64,000 nucleotides of DNA from Rhizobium sp. BT04 (GCF_030053135.1 NZ_CP125652.1:1736001-1800000); one strand, 5' to 3'; counted from the first letter of the stretch, positions 8,019 through 17,882 are shown. Translations and numbers: made by a program. The notes: generated from the letters alone by a model not told the origin.

Positions 8019-8042
8019 TCCGGCAGGACAGAGGGGGTGCCA
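8019..8042. repeat. Fragment of an intergenic palindromic repeat
   Basis: About 23 bases, TCCGGCAGGACAGAGG then GGGTGCC, match the right arm of the element at 62470-62665 apart from one missing G. It lies in the 78-base gap between the convergent regulator and der genes. Confidence 0.5.
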
Positions 8043-8074
8043 AACGCAGCAACGCCAATCAGCGCGCTAAAACT

Positions 8075-9496
8075 CTATGTCCGCCTCTTCTTGCCTTCGA
8101 ACGGATTGTCGGCCGAACGGAAATGGATGCGGATCGGCACGCTCGGCATGTCGAAATCGGCGCGCAACCCGTTGATCAGATAGCGCGTATAGGATTCCGG
8201 CAGCGCGTCGGAGCGGGTGCAGGAGATCATGAAGGCCGGTGGGCGAGCCTTGACCTGCGTCATGTATTTCAGCTTGATGCGGCGGCCGGAGACGGCCGGT
8301 GGCGGATGCTGGATCTGCTGCGTCTCCAGCCAGCGATTGAGCCGCGCCGTCGAAATGCGCTTGTTCCAGACCTTGTCCGTATCGATGATCGACTGCATCA
8401 GCTTGTCGAGACCCCAGCCGGTCTGGCCGGAGATCGGCACGGCGCGGATGCCGCGCGCCTGTGGCAACAGACGGTCGGTCTTTTCGCGCAGATCCGCAAG
8501 CACCGCCTGCCGATCCTCGATCATGTCCCATTTGTTGAAGGCGAGAACGGCCGCGCGGCCCTCGCGCAGCACCAGATCGACGATCTGCAGGTCCTGCTTC
8601 TCGAAGGGGATCGTCGCGTCGAAGACGATGACGACGGTTTCGGCAAAACGGATGGCGCGCAACGCGTCGGCGACGGAAAGCTTCTCCAGCTTCTCGATCA
8701 CCCGCGCCTTGCGCCGCATGCCTGCGGTGTCGAACATCTTGATGGTACGGCCGCGCCAGTCCCATTCGACCGAGATGGAGTCGCGGGTGATGCCTGCCTC
8801 CGGCCCGGTCAAAAGCCGGTCCTCGCCGAGGAAGCGGTTGATCAGCGTCGACTTGCCGGCATTCGGCCGGCCGACGATCGCCACCCTGAGCGGCTTCGTT
8901 TCGTCATAGGCGGGCTCTTCGTCCTCGTCGCCCTCGCCCTCCGCCTGGGAGACGTCGACGTTGGTGACGGCGACATCCTCCTTGGTCGGATAGGCCCGGT
9001 CTTCGCCGATTGCCGCGACGATCGCGTCGCGCAGGTCGATCATGCCCTGCCCGTGCTCAGCCGAAATCGGCGTCGGTTCGCCGAGGCCCAGCGTATAGGC
9101 GTCATAGAAACCGCTGTCGGATCCGCGCGCTTCGGATTTGTTGGCGACGAGCACCACCGGCTTGCCGCGTCGGCGCAGCATTTCCGCAAGGGCCGTATCG
9201 ACGGGAGTCAGCCCGCTCTTGGCATCGACGACGAAGAGCGAAAGATCGGCCTCGTCGATCGCCGCTTCCGTCTGGGCGCGCATGCGGCCCTGCAGACTTT
9301 CCTCGTCCGCCTCTTCAAGGCCGGCCGTGTCGATGATGGTGAAAGCCAGGCCCATCAGCCGGGCATCGCCCGGCCGGCGGTCGCGGGTCACGCCTGGCGT
9401 GTCGTCGACAAGCGCCAGCTTCTTGCCGACCAGCCGGTTGAAAAGCGTCGATTTGCCGACATTCGGACGACCGACGATCGCGACCGTGAAACTCAT
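8075..9496 (-). CDS. der: Ribosome biogenesis GTPase Der (EngA)
   Basis: A 473-residue essential GTPase with two tandem G domains and a C-terminal KH-like domain, acting in 50S subunit maturation. Domain 1 has G1 [10 protein letters not shown]3 DTAGLEEA and G4 NKSE. Domain 2 (from about residue 205) has [17 protein letters not shown] and NKWD. An acidic linker ([10 protein letters not shown]) joins them. The C terminus contains the KH-like segment and a basic tail (EGKKRRT). The start [16 protein letters not shown] is canonical. It lies 16 bases downstream of a YfgM-like gene on the same strand, which echoes the E. coli yfgM-bamB-der order with bamB absent. Confidence 0.97.
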   Translation of the reverse strand: MSFTVAIVGRPNVGKSTLFNRLVGKKLALVDDTPGVTRDRRPGDARLMGLAFTIIDTAGLEEADEESLQGRMRAQTEAAIDEADLSLFVVDAKSGLTPVDTALAEMLRRRGKPVVLVANKSEARGSDSGFYDAYTLGLGEPTPISAEHGQGMIDLRDAIVAAIGEDRAYPTKEDVAVTNVDVSQAEGEGDEDEEPAYDETKPLRVAIVGRPNAGKSTLINRFLGEDRLLTGPEAGITRDSISVEWDWRGRTIKMFDTAGMRRKARVIEKLEKLSVADALRAIRFAETVVIVFDATIPFEKQDLQIVDLVLREGRAAVLAFNKWDMIEDRQAVLADLREKTDRLLPQARGIRAVPISGQTGWGLDKLMQSIIDTDKVWNKRISTARLNRWLETQQIQHPPPAVSGRRIKLKYMTQVKARPPAFMISCTRSDALPESYTRYLINGLRADFDMPSVPIRIHFRSADNPFEGKKRRT

Positions 9497-9512
9497 TCTT
9501 TTTCCTTAAAAC

Positions 9513-10196
9513 TCAGCCCTGCGCGGCGGGCGCCTTGCCGGATGCGGTAATGAGATCAAGCATCATATGGGCGCGATTGGCAACATTGCGCGGGCTGTCG
9601 GTATCGTCGACGATCGACTGGAACCATTGCCGCGCCTGGGCCATGTTACCGGCCTTATAGGAAGCAAGGCCGAGCGCTTCGCGCGCCGAATGGCGGAAGG
9701 CGTTGCCCGGCACGGCCATTTCCTCGATCGCGGCCGAAACCTGCTCGTAGGAACCGTTTTCGATCAGCAGCCAGCCTGCACGCATTTTGGCGGCATCGCG
9801 CACGGCAGCCGGAACGCCGTTGTCCTTGCCGATCTCGTTGAAGGCAGCGATCGCCGCAGCAGCATCGCCCTTCTGCGCCTGGACGGTTGCGGCCCGCATG
9901 CGCGCCAGCACCGGATAGGCGCCATGGCCTGCCTTTTCGAGCTTGTCGAGTGCTGCCAGCGCCTCGTCGTTCTTATTCTCGTCGGCAAGCTTCATCGCCG
10001 CCAGGAACTGGTCGCCGGCGCCCGAGGAGCGGTTGTCGTCCCAGTATTCGTAGAGAACCTTGCCGGCTGTACCGGCGACGATCAGGATGGCGACGACGAT
10101 GATATAACGGCCGAAGCGGCGCCAGGCGCCTTTCATCTGATCGGACCGCAATTCCTCATTGACTTCACGGATGAAGCTGTCGTCGTTGAATGCCAT
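9513..10196 (-). CDS. YfgM-like tetratricopeptide membrane protein
   Basis: A 227-residue protein starting MAFNDDSFIREVNEELRSDQ. A single transmembrane helix lies near residues 31-50 (IIVVAILIVAGTAGKVLYEY) and is followed by an alanine-rich TPR-like periplasmic domain. YfgM in E. coli is an ancillary SecYEG/PpiD partner at the inner membrane. The assignment rests on topology, length and linkage to der. ATG 10196 is preferred over an upstream frame extension that lacks family similarity. Together with der it forms a two-gene operon. Confidence 0.8.
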   Translation of the reverse strand: MAFNDDSFIREVNEELRSDQMKGAWRRFGRYIIVVAILIVAGTAGKVLYEYWDDNRSSGAGDQFLAAMKLADENKNDEALAALDKLEKAGHGAYPVLARMRAATVQAQKGDAAAAIAAFNEIGKDNGVPAAVRDAAKMRAGWLLIENGSYEQVSAAIEEMAVPGNAFRHSAREALGLASYKAGNMAQARQWFQSIVDDTDSPRNVANRAHMMLDLITASGKAPAAQG

Positions 10197-10297
10197 TCTC
10201 GTCTCCGGCCGCGGAAATACCCATACACCATGCAAAACGCATATTGTCGGGCCTTCTACTCCATTTTGCCGCCGTTGTAAGGGGGATGTGAAAGATT

Positions 10298-10512
10298 AGA
10301 GCAATTCTAGGGAAAGTGCGGCGCGGTTTTCCCAGGCAAAGCGCGAAGCGCTTTTGCCGGGAATTGCGTAAAACAAAAAGTTAGAGCGGTTCTGCGCTTC
10401 CATGAAAGGCTGAACCGCTCTATCCCTAGCGCGTCCGACAGGAGGCTCTAACACTTTGAATCTGCGCATAATCCTTTCCGAAAATCGAAATCGATTTTCG
10501 GTGCTATGCGCC
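10298..10512. repeat. RIME-like intergenic mosaic element with terminal palindromes
   Basis: It begins AGAGCAATTCTAGGGAAAG and continues through GCGGTTTT..CCAGGCAAAGCG and AAGCGCTTTTGCCGGGAATTGCG, as in the copies at 23384 and 30542. A palindrome TAGAGCGGTTC / GAACCGCTCTA follows (10382-10422). A hairpin GCGCATA..CCGAAAATCG/CGATTTTCGG..TATGCGC (10463-10511) ends 3 bases before the nnrU stop codon and probably acts as its terminator. It fills the 318-base gap between the YfgM-like gene and nnrU, and nothing else is seen there. Confidence 0.7.
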
Positions 10513-10514
10513 GG

Positions 10515-11099
10515 TCACATCACGAGCGGCGAGACCCCGATCAACCATTCGTGCAGCTTCCAGATGATCAGCGCCCAGACGACAATGCCGATGGCGACGG
10601 CATAGAGGTCGTATTTGGCCGAGACGAACGGCCGGAGCGTGATCTCGCCGGCCCGCTGCCGCCGCTTGAGGGAAATGCGCAGGATGACGCCCCAGGCCAG
10701 AAATGCAGCAAACAACAGGACCGACGAGGTCTCGCCATTGGCGAGTAGGTGCGCCAACGCCCAGATCTTCACCGACAGCACCATCGGATGTTTGGTCTTC
10801 GTCGCGATATGCCCCGCCGGCAGCAGCGAAGCGACGAGACAGATCATCGCCATCAGCATCAGCGTAATCGCGATATGCGCCGTCCAGACCGGCGGATTAT
10901 AAAGCATGCCGGTGACCTGCCGGGCCTGACCGAAACCGTAGATCAGGAGGATCAGCGTGAGAATGCTCGCGATCGAATAGCCGGCCCGCCAGCCCTTCTC
11001 GCCGAGGCTTGCGATCATCGAGCGGCGAAAGCCCGGGGCCACCACCCGCACGAGATGCACACCGAGAAAAAGTATGATTCCGACGATAAGCAACGTCAT
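10515..11099 (-). CDS. nnrU: NnrU family membrane protein
   Basis: A 194-residue polytopic protein with about five to six hydrophobic helices. It starts MTLLIVGIILFLGVHLVRVV and includes the family motif region THPMVLSVKIWALAHLLANG (as KTKHPMVLSVK and AHLLANGE). NnrU was named from a denitrification gene region in Rhodobacter, and NnrU-like proteins are related to isoprenylcysteine methyltransferase/steroid-reductase folds. No nitrite- or nitric-oxide-reductase genes are nearby, so a role in denitrification is not supported by context. The start is the first in-frame ATG. It is divergent from the polysaccharide deacetylase gene. Confidence 0.85.
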   Translation of the reverse strand: MTLLIVGIILFLGVHLVRVVAPGFRRSMIASLGEKGWRAGYSIASILTLILLIYGFGQARQVTGMLYNPPVWTAHIAITLMLMAMICLVASLLPAGHIATKTKHPMVLSVKIWALAHLLANGETSSVLLFAAFLAWGVILRISLKRRQRAGEITLRPFVSAKYDLYAVAIGIVVWALIIWKLHEWLIGVSPLVM

Positions 11100-11219
11100 T
11101 GCGCATCCCTTCCGTGCCGTTTGTCATGGCTTAGCGGCTGGCGTGAAAAAATGCCAGCACGACCGCAGCTTCGCCGCAATTCTGGTAAAGGAAACAGCGA
11201 GCAAATTGTCGCGGTGTCC

Positions 11220-12209
11220 ATGTCTCGTTCTCTCCTCTCCACCTGTCTGGCTGCCTCGTTCCTGCTCCCGGCAATCGCCGAGTCGGCCGACCAGCCGAAA
11301 CAGCTGGTCATCATCTCGTTCGACGGCGCCCACGACAATGCGCTCTGGTTGAAGAGCCGCGAGATGGCCGCGAAGAACGGCGCCCACTTCACCTATTTCC
11401 TCTCCTGCACCTTCCTGATGAACGAGGCGGCGAAGAAGGCCTACCAGGCGCCGCACCAGAAACGCGGAAAATCCAATGTCGGCTTCGCCCAGAGCGACGA
11501 CGAGATCCGCGAGCGTCTCGGCAATATCTGGCACGCCCATCTCGAAGGCCACGACATATCGAGCCATGCCTGCGGCCATTTCGACGGCCGGCTCTGGAGC
11601 GAGGCCGACTGGTTGGCCGAATATGCGTCCTTTCACGCGACCCTGAAAAATGCCTGGAAGAGTGTCGGGCTTGAGGAGCCGGCCGGCTGGCTGGATCTGG
11701 TCGATCACGGCATCAAGGGCTTTCGCGCCCCCTACCTCTCGGCGACCGCGGGCGCCGACATGATCGCCGCCGAAAAGAAGGCGGGCTTCAGCTATGATGC
11801 GAGTCTCGTCACCAAGGGCCCGGCCATGCCCGTCGAGGAAGACGGCATCATCCGCTTCGGCCTGCCGCTAATACCCGAAGGCCCGAACGAAAAGCCGATC
11901 ATCGGCATGGACTACAATCTCTTCGTGCGGCACTCCAAGGGTGAGGAAGATTCCGCAGACAGCGCGGCCTTCGAGCAGCGCGCCTATTCAGCCTTCAAAG
12001 AGGCCTTCGACAAGCAATATGCCGGCAGCCGAATTCCCCTTCAGCTCGGCTTCCACTTCGTGGAAATGAACGGCGGCGCCTACTGGCGCGCCCTCGACCG
12101 CCTGGTCAGCGACGTCTGCCACCGGGCTGACGTCGCCTGCGTCAGCTATTCGGAAGCGATCCCGATGATCGAGGCGCGTGGCAAACTGGAGCGGGCGTCG
12201 GGGCTTTGA
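11220..12209 (+). CDS. Exported polysaccharide deacetylase-family protein
   Basis: A 329-residue NodB-homology protein with a signal peptide (MSRSLLSTCLAASFLLPAIAESA). The metal/catalytic region reads VIISFDGAHDN, where the canonical second Asp of the TFDDGP motif is replaced, and the metal-binding histidines appear in HDISSHACGH. The substrate-groove motif FRAPYLS follows. The family removes acetyl groups from extracellular or wall glycans. Because the first motif is altered, activity is uncertain. ATG 11220 is chosen because it starts the signal peptide, with a GTG 6 bases upstream as an alternative. It is monocistronic. Confidence 0.8.
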   Translation: MSRSLLSTCLAASFLLPAIAESADQPKQLVIISFDGAHDNALWLKSREMAAKNGAHFTYFLSCTFLMNEAAKKAYQAPHQKRGKSNVGFAQSDDEIRERLGNIWHAHLEGHDISSHACGHFDGRLWSEADWLAEYASFHATLKNAWKSVGLEEPAGWLDLVDHGIKGFRAPYLSATAGADMIAAEKKAGFSYDASLVTKGPAMPVEEDGIIRFGLPLIPEGPNEKPIIGMDYNLFVRHSKGEEDSADSAAFEQRAYSAFKEAFDKQYAGSRIPLQLGFHFVEMNGGAYWRALDRLVSDVCHRADVACVSYSEAIPMIEARGKLERASGL

Positions 12210-12247
12210 AGGGGCATTTTGACAACTGAGACGAGGTGCCGTGCAAG

Positions 12248-12398
12248 CCCCTCAACCCTTCGGGCTACCTTCTACCCGCTGGGGAGAAGGGAATGGGCCG
12301 CCGTCGAGACATACTCCGCAGAATGATAGATGAAGACGAGGTTGCCACGAATCTCTTCTCCCCTCGGGGAGAAGGTGGCGGCAGCCGGATGAGGGGCG
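12248..12398. repeat. Inverted-repeat intergenic element
   Basis: A left arm (12248-12290, CCCCTCAACCCTTCGGGCTAC then TTCTACCCGCTGGGGAGAAGG) is an imperfect reverse complement of the right arm at 12355-12398 (CTTCTCCCCTCGGGGAGAAGG then TGGCGGCAGCCGGATGAGGGG). The spacer is about 64 bases. It sits between the deacetylase gene and bacA. Confidence 0.6.
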
Positions 12399-12455
12399 GC
12401 CATACGGCACACCAGGCATTGAAGCCATCTGTCCCATCCGGCCAAGCCTGACCCA

Positions 12456-13721
12456 TTAGCCGTCGGCGTGCACGACACCCGCCTCGCGCGCCAAATAGCG
12501 CTGCTCGATCTCAGGCAACGGCTCGTTATCAATTGCGGCTTCGAAGGCCCGAAGACGCTTGTAAATGGAAATCAGCTCGATGATCGTCGTCCATGAGCCG
12601 ACAAGATACTGAAACGATCCACGAACCTGATCGAAGACATTGGTGATCTGCGTCATCAATCCCAGCGTCAACTTACCGGCGACGATCGAGGGAACTAGCA
12701 CAACGAAACTGAATATATTGTCGGCCTGAGAGTAGAAGATGCGCGCAACGTTGAAATACGCGTAGTGAAAATATATTCGGAAGTAATTCCGCCGGACATT
12801 GGCGAACAGTTCCGCCACGGTCGGCGGCGTTGCGCGATCCGCATAGTCTTCGCCATACACCAACTCCTTGCGATACCTAGCCTCCACGCGCTGATTCAGG
12901 AATTGTAGCCCTGGAAGCTTAACGCCGACAATCGCTAGGAAGATCGTTCCGAACAGCGACCAAAAGATCGCAGCCCAAACAAGCGCATGTGGCACATTGC
13001 CGATCAACGGCAATTCAGTGATGTTTGCGCCCAACCGAAAAAGCACGGGCAGAAATGCGATCAGTGTCATGACAGAGCTGACAAGGCTGACGCCCAAGCT
13101 TTCAATGGTCGATGAGAAGCGCATCGTGTCATCCTGCACACGCTGAGATGCACCTTCCACATGCCGCAGTTTGGGCCAATGTGCCATATAATAATCGTTC
13201 ATCGCCGTGCGCCAACGAAATACCCAATGGCTTACGAAGAACAGGTTAAAAACGCCGACTGTGATCGCCACGAATGCGATACCGGCGAAAACCAGCATGC
13301 TTCCATAGAACTCGGACGCTGGAACGGAACCGACTGTCTGCAGCGCCTTCTGCACCAGATCATAGAAGGGACCATACCAAGCGTTTACCGCCACGCTGAC
13401 CTGTACCGAAAAATAGGTATTGAAAATGATTAGTGCAGTACCAAGAATGGACCAGTACTGCCAAGGATGCGGACTGTACCAAAACCAGAACGCCGTAAAC
13501 AGCGCAACGACGATGACGTAATAAATATAGAACCACAAGAATGGCGCAGACCAGAAGACAGACACGCCAACCGGCGCTTCCTGCCCTTGCGCCAATGGCG
13601 GCAAACCAATCACAGCGCCGGCCTGCTCGCCGCCAAAGTACCACAGAAGGACCGCGGCCAGACACCAGATCATAGCCGATATGAAGAAAGCCTTTGGCTT
13701 TGGGAAAAAAGATAGAAACAC
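12456..13721 (-). CDS. bacA: BacA/SbmA peptide transporter
   Basis: A 421-residue inner-membrane protein of the SbmA/BacA family, which imports peptides and peptide antibiotics. S. meliloti BacA is needed for bacteroid survival in legumes with NCR peptides. The start [13 protein letters not shown] is read from GTG 13721 and matches the family N terminus. Several hydrophobic helices follow, then [15 protein letters not shown] and the conserved loop [15 protein letters not shown]. There is no ATPase domain, so it is not a BclA-type fusion. The reading frame is open far upstream (to 14507), but that part lies inside the MFS gene on the other register and is rejected. Sampled 60-base rows are only 45-50% GC against roughly 60-70% in neighbours. 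Confidence 0.92.
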   Translation of the reverse strand: MFLSFFPKPKAFFISAMIWCLAAVLLWYFGGEQAGAVIGLPPLAQGQEAPVGVSVFWSAPFLWFYIYYVIVVALFTAFWFWYSPHPWQYWSILGTALIIFNTYFSVQVSVAVNAWYGPFYDLVQKALQTVGSVPASEFYGSMLVFAGIAFVAITVGVFNLFFVSHWVFRWRTAMNDYYMAHWPKLRHVEGASQRVQDDTMRFSSTIESLGVSLVSSVMTLIAFLPVLFRLGANITELPLIGNVPHALVWAAIFWSLFGTIFLAIVGVKLPGLQFLNQRVEARYRKELVYGEDYADRATPPTVAELFANVRRNYFRIYFHYAYFNVARIFYSQADNIFSFVVLVPSIVAGKLTLGLMTQITNVFDQVRGSFQYLVGSWTTIIELISIYKRLRAFEAAIDNEPLPEIEQRYLAREAGVVHADG

Positions 13722-13837
13722 GGGGAGCTTTGCTTTCCTGAACTGTGAGTCTCGTGGAACACTGATTTTGCCGGAAACTAAGGCAGTTCGAAGGAAGCAG
13801 CAATGGGCTTGGCCGATTGTTACGGAGATGTAACCGG

Positions 13838-15052
13838 TTAAGCGACTTTCCTGATAACCGGCATCACCATTGCAGCGCAGGCGACGAGTGCAACTGCGGC
13901 GATTACTGTCGGGACGGTGAAACTGCCCGAGCGCTCGGCGATCCAGCCGGCAACAACAGGCCCGGCGATCTGGCCGACGCCGAAGGCGGCGGTCATCATG
14001 GCGAGAACCCGCCGCGGGCTCTCGGGGGAAAGCTTGCGGCCGATCTGCAGGCCGTACGCAGTGATCGCCAGAAAGGTCGCCCCGAACAGCGCACCACCGA
14101 TCAGCGGTGCGACGGAAGGCGGCAGCGCCACGGTCGCCAGCACACCGGCGGCCTCGACCAGAAGTGCCGCGATATAGACGCCGCCGAGCCCGAGCAGTCT
14201 GACCAACGGCTTCCAGGCAAAGAGCGCCACCGCCGCTGTCAGGCCGGCAACGAACCAGCAGAGGAATTCGACGAAAGGCCCGGTTGCAGAAAGGCGAGCG
14301 ATGGTGACGAGGAAAGTCGCGGTGATGACGTAGCCGAAGCCGAACAGGCCGTAGGACAGCGTCAGCAGCACCATCGCCCGGTTCCAGACCAGCGCCGGCT
14401 CCTTGCCCGCCTGCGCCGATTGCGCCGGGGCAGACGGCAGCAGCAGGAAGACGACGACGAGGCTTGCCGCGCAATAGATTGCACCGCCGATCCAGTCGGC
14501 CCGCCAACCACCCGGCCCGTCGTGAAAGCCGAGGCCGATCAGAAACACCATGACCGAGGACAGCGCAATGCCCGCCCCCGGCCCACCGAAATGCGCCGCC
14601 TGCACATGGTCATTGCCGGCAGCCGCCCCGTGGCTGAGCACGATCGACGAGGTGAAGACCATCGCAAAGGCGCTGGCGAGACCGGCCAGGAAACGGATGA
14701 TTGCAAAGATCGCGACGGAATCCGTGGCGGCCATGGCGGCGAGCAGAATTGCTGTGGCAAACAGCGCCAGCAGCGCCACCAGCCGCTCGCGCCCCGCCGC
14801 CCAGCCATAGGCGGCAAGCACGGCGCCGACGAGATAACCGACGAAATTCGCCGAGGCGATAAAGCCTGCATCCGCCGCCGAAAGCGGCACCCCGCTGATC
14901 ATGCCCGGCAGAATCGGCGTGTAGGAGAAGCGCCCGAAACCCATGGCGGCGGCCATCGCAACGGCGCCGGCGGCGGCGGTGGAAACGAGGTTGGGCGGGG
15001 AGTGAGGGGTGCGCACGAGCATGCAGCGCTTATCGCGCCGCAGCACCGGCAT
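13838..15052 (-). CDS. MFS transporter, YbfB/YjiJ family
   Basis: About 404 residues with the repeated hydrophobic helices of a 12-TM major facilitator. The early motif [14 protein letters not shown] is characteristic of the YbfB/YjiJ group. The substrate is unknown. ATG 15052 is used. TTG 15061 and GTG 15055 lie just upstream, ATG 15022 is another candidate, and none has a clear ribosome-binding site. It is divergent from a PadR regulator across a 136-base gap containing two palindromes, so that regulator may control this exporter. That is an inference from layout. Confidence 0.83.
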   Translation of the reverse strand: MPVLRRDKRCMLVRTPHSPPNLVSTAAAGAVAMAAAMGFGRFSYTPILPGMISGVPLSAADAGFIASANFVGYLVGAVLAAYGWAAGRERLVALLALFATAILLAAMAATDSVAIFAIIRFLAGLASAFAMVFTSSIVLSHGAAAGNDHVQAAHFGGPGAGIALSSVMVFLIGLGFHDGPGGWRADWIGGAIYCAASLVVVFLLLPSAPAQSAQAGKEPALVWNRAMVLLTLSYGLFGFGYVITATFLVTIARLSATGPFVEFLCWFVAGLTAAVALFAWKPLVRLLGLGGVYIAALLVEAAGVLATVALPPSVAPLIGGALFGATFLAITAYGLQIGRKLSPESPRRVLAMMTAAFGVGQIAGPVVAGWIAERSGSFTVPTVIAAVALVACAAMVMPVIRKVA

Positions 15053-15126
15053 CACAATCAAGTAATTCTGATCGATTGATCAATTTCCCAAAACATCAAA
15101 GGTTCTCGGCCGCACTTGAAAGGAAC

Positions 15127-15154
15127 TATCGTACGATATATGTCTTACGACATA
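15127..15154. promoter_or_regulatory. Candidate PadR operator (two abutting palindromes)
   Basis: TATCGTACGATA (15127-15138) is a perfect 12-bp palindrome. It is followed directly by TATGTC-TTAC-GACATA (15139-15154). The pair lies 35 bp upstream of the PadR start and about 75 bp from the divergent MFS start, placed to regulate both. Confidence 0.6.
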
Positions 15155-15188
15155 GCTAACAATACATCTAACGATGAAAGGAAAAGCC

Positions 15189-15764
15189 ATGAGAGGTTTC
15201 AAAGGCGGTATGTTCGGCGGAGAATTCCGCATGGGCCGCAAATTCGCGGCGGGCGACCTGCAGCTCGTCATCCTGGCCCTGCTCGGTGAGCAGCCGCGTC
15301 ACGGCTACGAATTGATAAAGATATTGGAGGAGCGCTCGGGCGGTTTTTATGTGCCGAGCCCCGGCGTCATCTATCCCGCACTCACCTATCTCGAGGAAAC
15401 CGGCCTTGCCGAGGTGGAGGCTGAGGGCGCCAAGAAGCTCTACCGCATCACCGAGGCCGGCCGCAGCCGCGTCGAGGAAAACCGCGCCATGATCCTGCAT
15501 ACCTTCGCCAAGCTGGAACGCATCGGCGAGAAGATGGCCCATGTGAAGCGTTTCTTCGAAACCGACCGTCACGGCGCCGACGAAGGCGATGACGGCGATT
15601 TCATGCAGGACGGCGGCGATATCCGCGCCGCCCGCGTGCTGCTGCGCTCGGCCCTGCGCATGCGCTATCCCTGGTCGAAACCCGAAGCCGCCCGCATCGC
15701 CGGGATATTGGAACGCGCCGCCACCGAAATCCTGCAAGGCGGCAGGCTGGAAACGCGGGGGTGA
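15189..15764 (+). CDS. PadR-family transcriptional regulator (long, C-terminal Vir-like domain)
   Basis: A 191-residue regulator. The PadR winged helix is seen in LQLVILALLGEQPRHGYELIK and PSPGVIYPALTYLEE, followed by KLYRITEAGR. The C-terminal half (to about residue 190) is helical and probably mediates dimerisation and ligand sensing. An N-terminal Gly/Arg/Phe-rich stretch (MRGFKGGMFGGEFRMGRK) precedes the domain. ATG 15189 is preferred because AAAGGA lies 6 bases upstream. An ATG at 15174 would add five residues and overlap that ribosome-binding site. The ligand is unknown. Confidence 0.87.
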   Translation: MRGFKGGMFGGEFRMGRKFAAGDLQLVILALLGEQPRHGYELIKILEERSGGFYVPSPGVIYPALTYLEETGLAEVEAEGAKKLYRITEAGRSRVEENRAMILHTFAKLERIGEKMAHVKRFFETDRHGADEGDDGDFMQDGGDIRAARVLLRSALRMRYPWSKPEAARIAGILERAATEILQGGRLETRG

Positions 15765-15815
15765 GGAGGAAGGCTGGCCGGCGAGCTCAGTGAGTTGACG
15801 AGTGCGCTAACCTTT

Positions 15816-15961
15816 CCTCCCTCGTTCCTGTGCTCGTCACAGGAATCCAGTGCGCCCAAGTCCTTGGGCGCGGGAGACTCTCTTCAACTCCCGCATGGAT
15901 TCATTCACCGCGCAGACGCGCGTTGGCTGGATTCCTGTGACGAGCACAGGAATGAGGGAGG
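15816..15961. repeat. 146-bp palindromic intergenic element (family A, copy 1)
   Basis: The terminal inverted repeats are about 33 bp: CCTCCCTCGTTCCTGTGC.. on the left and GGATTCCTGTGACGAGCAC.. to GAGGGAGG on the right. The core carries an internal hairpin GCGCCCAAG-TCC-TTGGGCGC. A close relative is at 25972-26114 and a shorter one at 18055-18108. It lies between the PadR gene and map. Confidence 0.75.
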
Positions 15962-16022
15962 AGAAGTGGGTGGCCCCACAAAGCGTCGTGGAGATGCTAA
16001 CCTCGAAGGGCGAGGCACGCCC

Positions 16023-16781
16023 CTAATCCCGCGCATCCGGCAAGGTCAGAATCATCGGCCCGTTGCGCGTCGCCACCACCGTGTGTTCATATTGCACGGT
16101 CGGCGCCTTCGGATCGGCATAGAGCGTCCACGCATCGTCGCCGCCTTCGGCCCAGGTCGCGCCGAGCGACAGGAAGGGCTCGACAGTGAAGACGAGACCG
16201 TCCGTCATGACACGCTTTTCCGAAGGGTCCGGCCAAGTCGAAAGCTCGGCCGGCTCCTCGTGCAGCGAGCGGCCGACGCCGTGGCTCGCCAGATTGGCGA
16301 CCAGCGTATAGCGGTTTTTCTGCGCAAAGGCGCCGACGGCGGTGCCGATCTTGGCCAGCGGCTCGCCCGATTTCACCTGATTGAGCCCGACCCAGAGCGC
16401 CCGCTTGCCGTCGCGGCAGAGCCGGTCGATCTTCGGCTTGACCGGCGGCATTGCGAAGGAGGCGCCGGTATCGGCGAAGAAACCGTCCTTCTCCGCAGAG
16501 ACGTCGATATTGATGAGATCGCCGGCGCGGATGACGCGCGGGCCGGGAATGCCGTGGGCGATTTCCTCGTTGATGCTGATGCAGGTCGCGCCCGGAAACT
16601 GGTAGCAGAACTCCGGCGCTGAGCGCGCGCCCGAATCCTCGAGCACCTTGCGGCCGATCCCGTCGAGCTCCAGCGTCGTCATGCCGGGCTCCATCGCTGC
16701 CGCCATCACCTGGATGGCGTTGGCGCAGATGCGGCCGATCTCCTTGAGCTTTACCAGTTCGTCGTCGTTTGCGATAACCAT
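16023..16781 (-). CDS. map: Type I methionine aminopeptidase
   Basis: A 252-residue metalloprotease that removes the initiator Met from nascent proteins. The pita-bread metal ligands are visible: Asp in INIDVSAEKDGFFAD, then Asp in DTGASF, His in ASHGVGRSLHEEP, Glu in FTVEPFL and Glu in VQYEHTVV. Length is normal for the bacterial type I enzyme without a zinc-finger extension. It is downstream of the flavin monooxygenase gene (39-base gap, same strand). It may be a second map copy, since rhizobia often have more than one. That cannot be settled here. Confidence 0.92.
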   Translation of the reverse strand: MVIANDDELVKLKEIGRICANAIQVMAAAMEPGMTTLELDGIGRKVLEDSGARSAPEFCYQFPGATCISINEEIAHGIPGPRVIRAGDLINIDVSAEKDGFFADTGASFAMPPVKPKIDRLCRDGKRALWVGLNQVKSGEPLAKIGTAVGAFAQKNRYTLVANLASHGVGRSLHEEPAELSTWPDPSEKRVMTDGLVFTVEPFLSLGATWAEGGDDAWTLYADPKAPTVQYEHTVVATRNGPMILTLPDARD

Positions 16782-16820
16782 TCGTCTGTCCCGGCCGTGC
16801 GCAGGGCGGCCGCGGCCACC

Positions 16821-17882
16821 TCAAGCTGAGGCTTTCGCCCCTTCACCCTTTTCAGTCAATGCCTTTCTGACGATCGGCGCGACTTTCGTCCCGTACAGTT
16901 CGATGCCGCGCATGATCTGATCATGCGGCATCGGCCCGATCGCCATCTGCAGCAGGAAGCGATCGTTTTTGAAAAGCGCCTGCTGGGCGATGATTTTTTC
17001 GGCGACCGTCTCGGGATCGCCGACGAAGAGCGCACCGTTCGGCCCGCGTGACATGTCGAACTGCGCCCGGCTCGTCGGACCCCAGCCGCGCTCGCGGCCG
17101 ATGCGGTTCATCACCTCGGCCTGCGGCCCGTAGAACTGGTCGGCAGCAGCAGCCGTCGTATCGGCGATGAAACCGTGAACGTTGATGCTGGTTTTCAGCT
17201 TCGCCTGATCCTGCCCTGCCCGGCGCGCGGCCTCGCGATAAAGATCGAACAGCGGCGCGAAACGGCGCGGCTCACCGCCGATGATCGCCAGCGCCACCGG
17301 CAGCCCGAGCGCGCCGGCGCGTGCCACCGACTGCGGCGTGCCGCCGACGGCAATCCAGAGCGGCAGCAGATCCTGCAGCGGCCTGGGATAGACGCCGCGC
17401 CCGTTGATCGGCGCGCGAAGCTCGCCCTTCCACTCCACGACCTCGCTGTCGCGCAACGCCAGCAGCAGATCGAGCTTTTCCTCGAAAAGCTGGTCGTAAT
17501 CCTCGAGATTGTAGCCGAACAGCGGGAAGGACTCGATGAACGAACCACGCCCCGCCATGATCTCGGCGCGGCCGTTGGAAAGCAGATCGAGCGTCGAAAA
17601 CTGCTGGAAGACGCGCACGGGATCATCGGAGGAGAGCACGGTGACCGCGCTGGTCAGCCGGATGTTCTTCGTTTTGGCCGCGGCCGCGGCCAATATGACT
17701 GCAGGAGCGGATGCCGCATAATCCGGCCGATGATGCTCGCCGAGCCCGAAGACATCGAGCCCCACCTGATCGGCAAGCTTGATCTCTTCGATCAGATGCT
17801 TCAGCCGCTCGGCCCCTTCCGCTCCCTTGCTGCGAGAGGGGTTCGGATTGACGTCCGCAAACGTATAAAGACCCAGTTCCAT
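16821..17882 (-). CDS. LLM-class flavin-dependent oxidoreductase (luciferase-like monooxygenase)
   Basis: A 353-residue TIM-barrel flavoprotein of the bacterial luciferase superfamily. It starts [13 protein letters not shown], and includes [17 protein letters not shown], the flavin-site region [15 protein letters not shown] and [12 protein letters not shown]. Its substrate is unknown. ATG 17882 is chosen and ATG 17891 (MPTMELG) is an alternative. The frame runs open further upstream through a repeat into a GIY-YIG fragment, but that stretch is not part of this protein. It is probably cotranscribed with map. Confidence 0.85.
   Translation of the reverse strand: MELGLYTFADVNPNPSRSKGAEGAERLKHLIEEIKLADQVGLDVFGLGEHHRPDYAASAPAVILAAAAAKTKNIRLTSAVTVLSSDDPVRVFQQFSTLDLLSNGRAEIMAGRGSFIESFPLFGYNLEDYDQLFEEKLDLLLALRDSEVVEWKGELRAPINGRGVYPRPLQDLLPLWIAVGGTPQSVARAGALGLPVALAIIGGEPRRFAPLFDLYREAARRAGQDQAKLKTSINVHGFIADTTAAAADQFYGPQAEVMNRIGRERGWGPTSRAQFDMSRGPNGALFVGDPETVAEKIIAQQALFKNDRFLLQMAIGPMPHDQIMRGIELYGTKVAPIVRKALTEKGEGAKASA

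Noticed and set aside
8123..9550. 475-codon + strand frame opposite der
   Set aside because: It is antisense to der, which has all G motifs. The translation has no domain features.
12456..14507. 683-codon frame covering bacA and extending into the MFS gene
   Set aside because: Only the part from GTG 13721 matches the BacA family. The upstream extension is an out-of-register reading of the MFS gene.
13817..15079. 420-codon + strand frame opposite the MFS gene
   Set aside because: Highly charged Arg/Gly/His translation with no motif. It is a shadow of the transporter gene.
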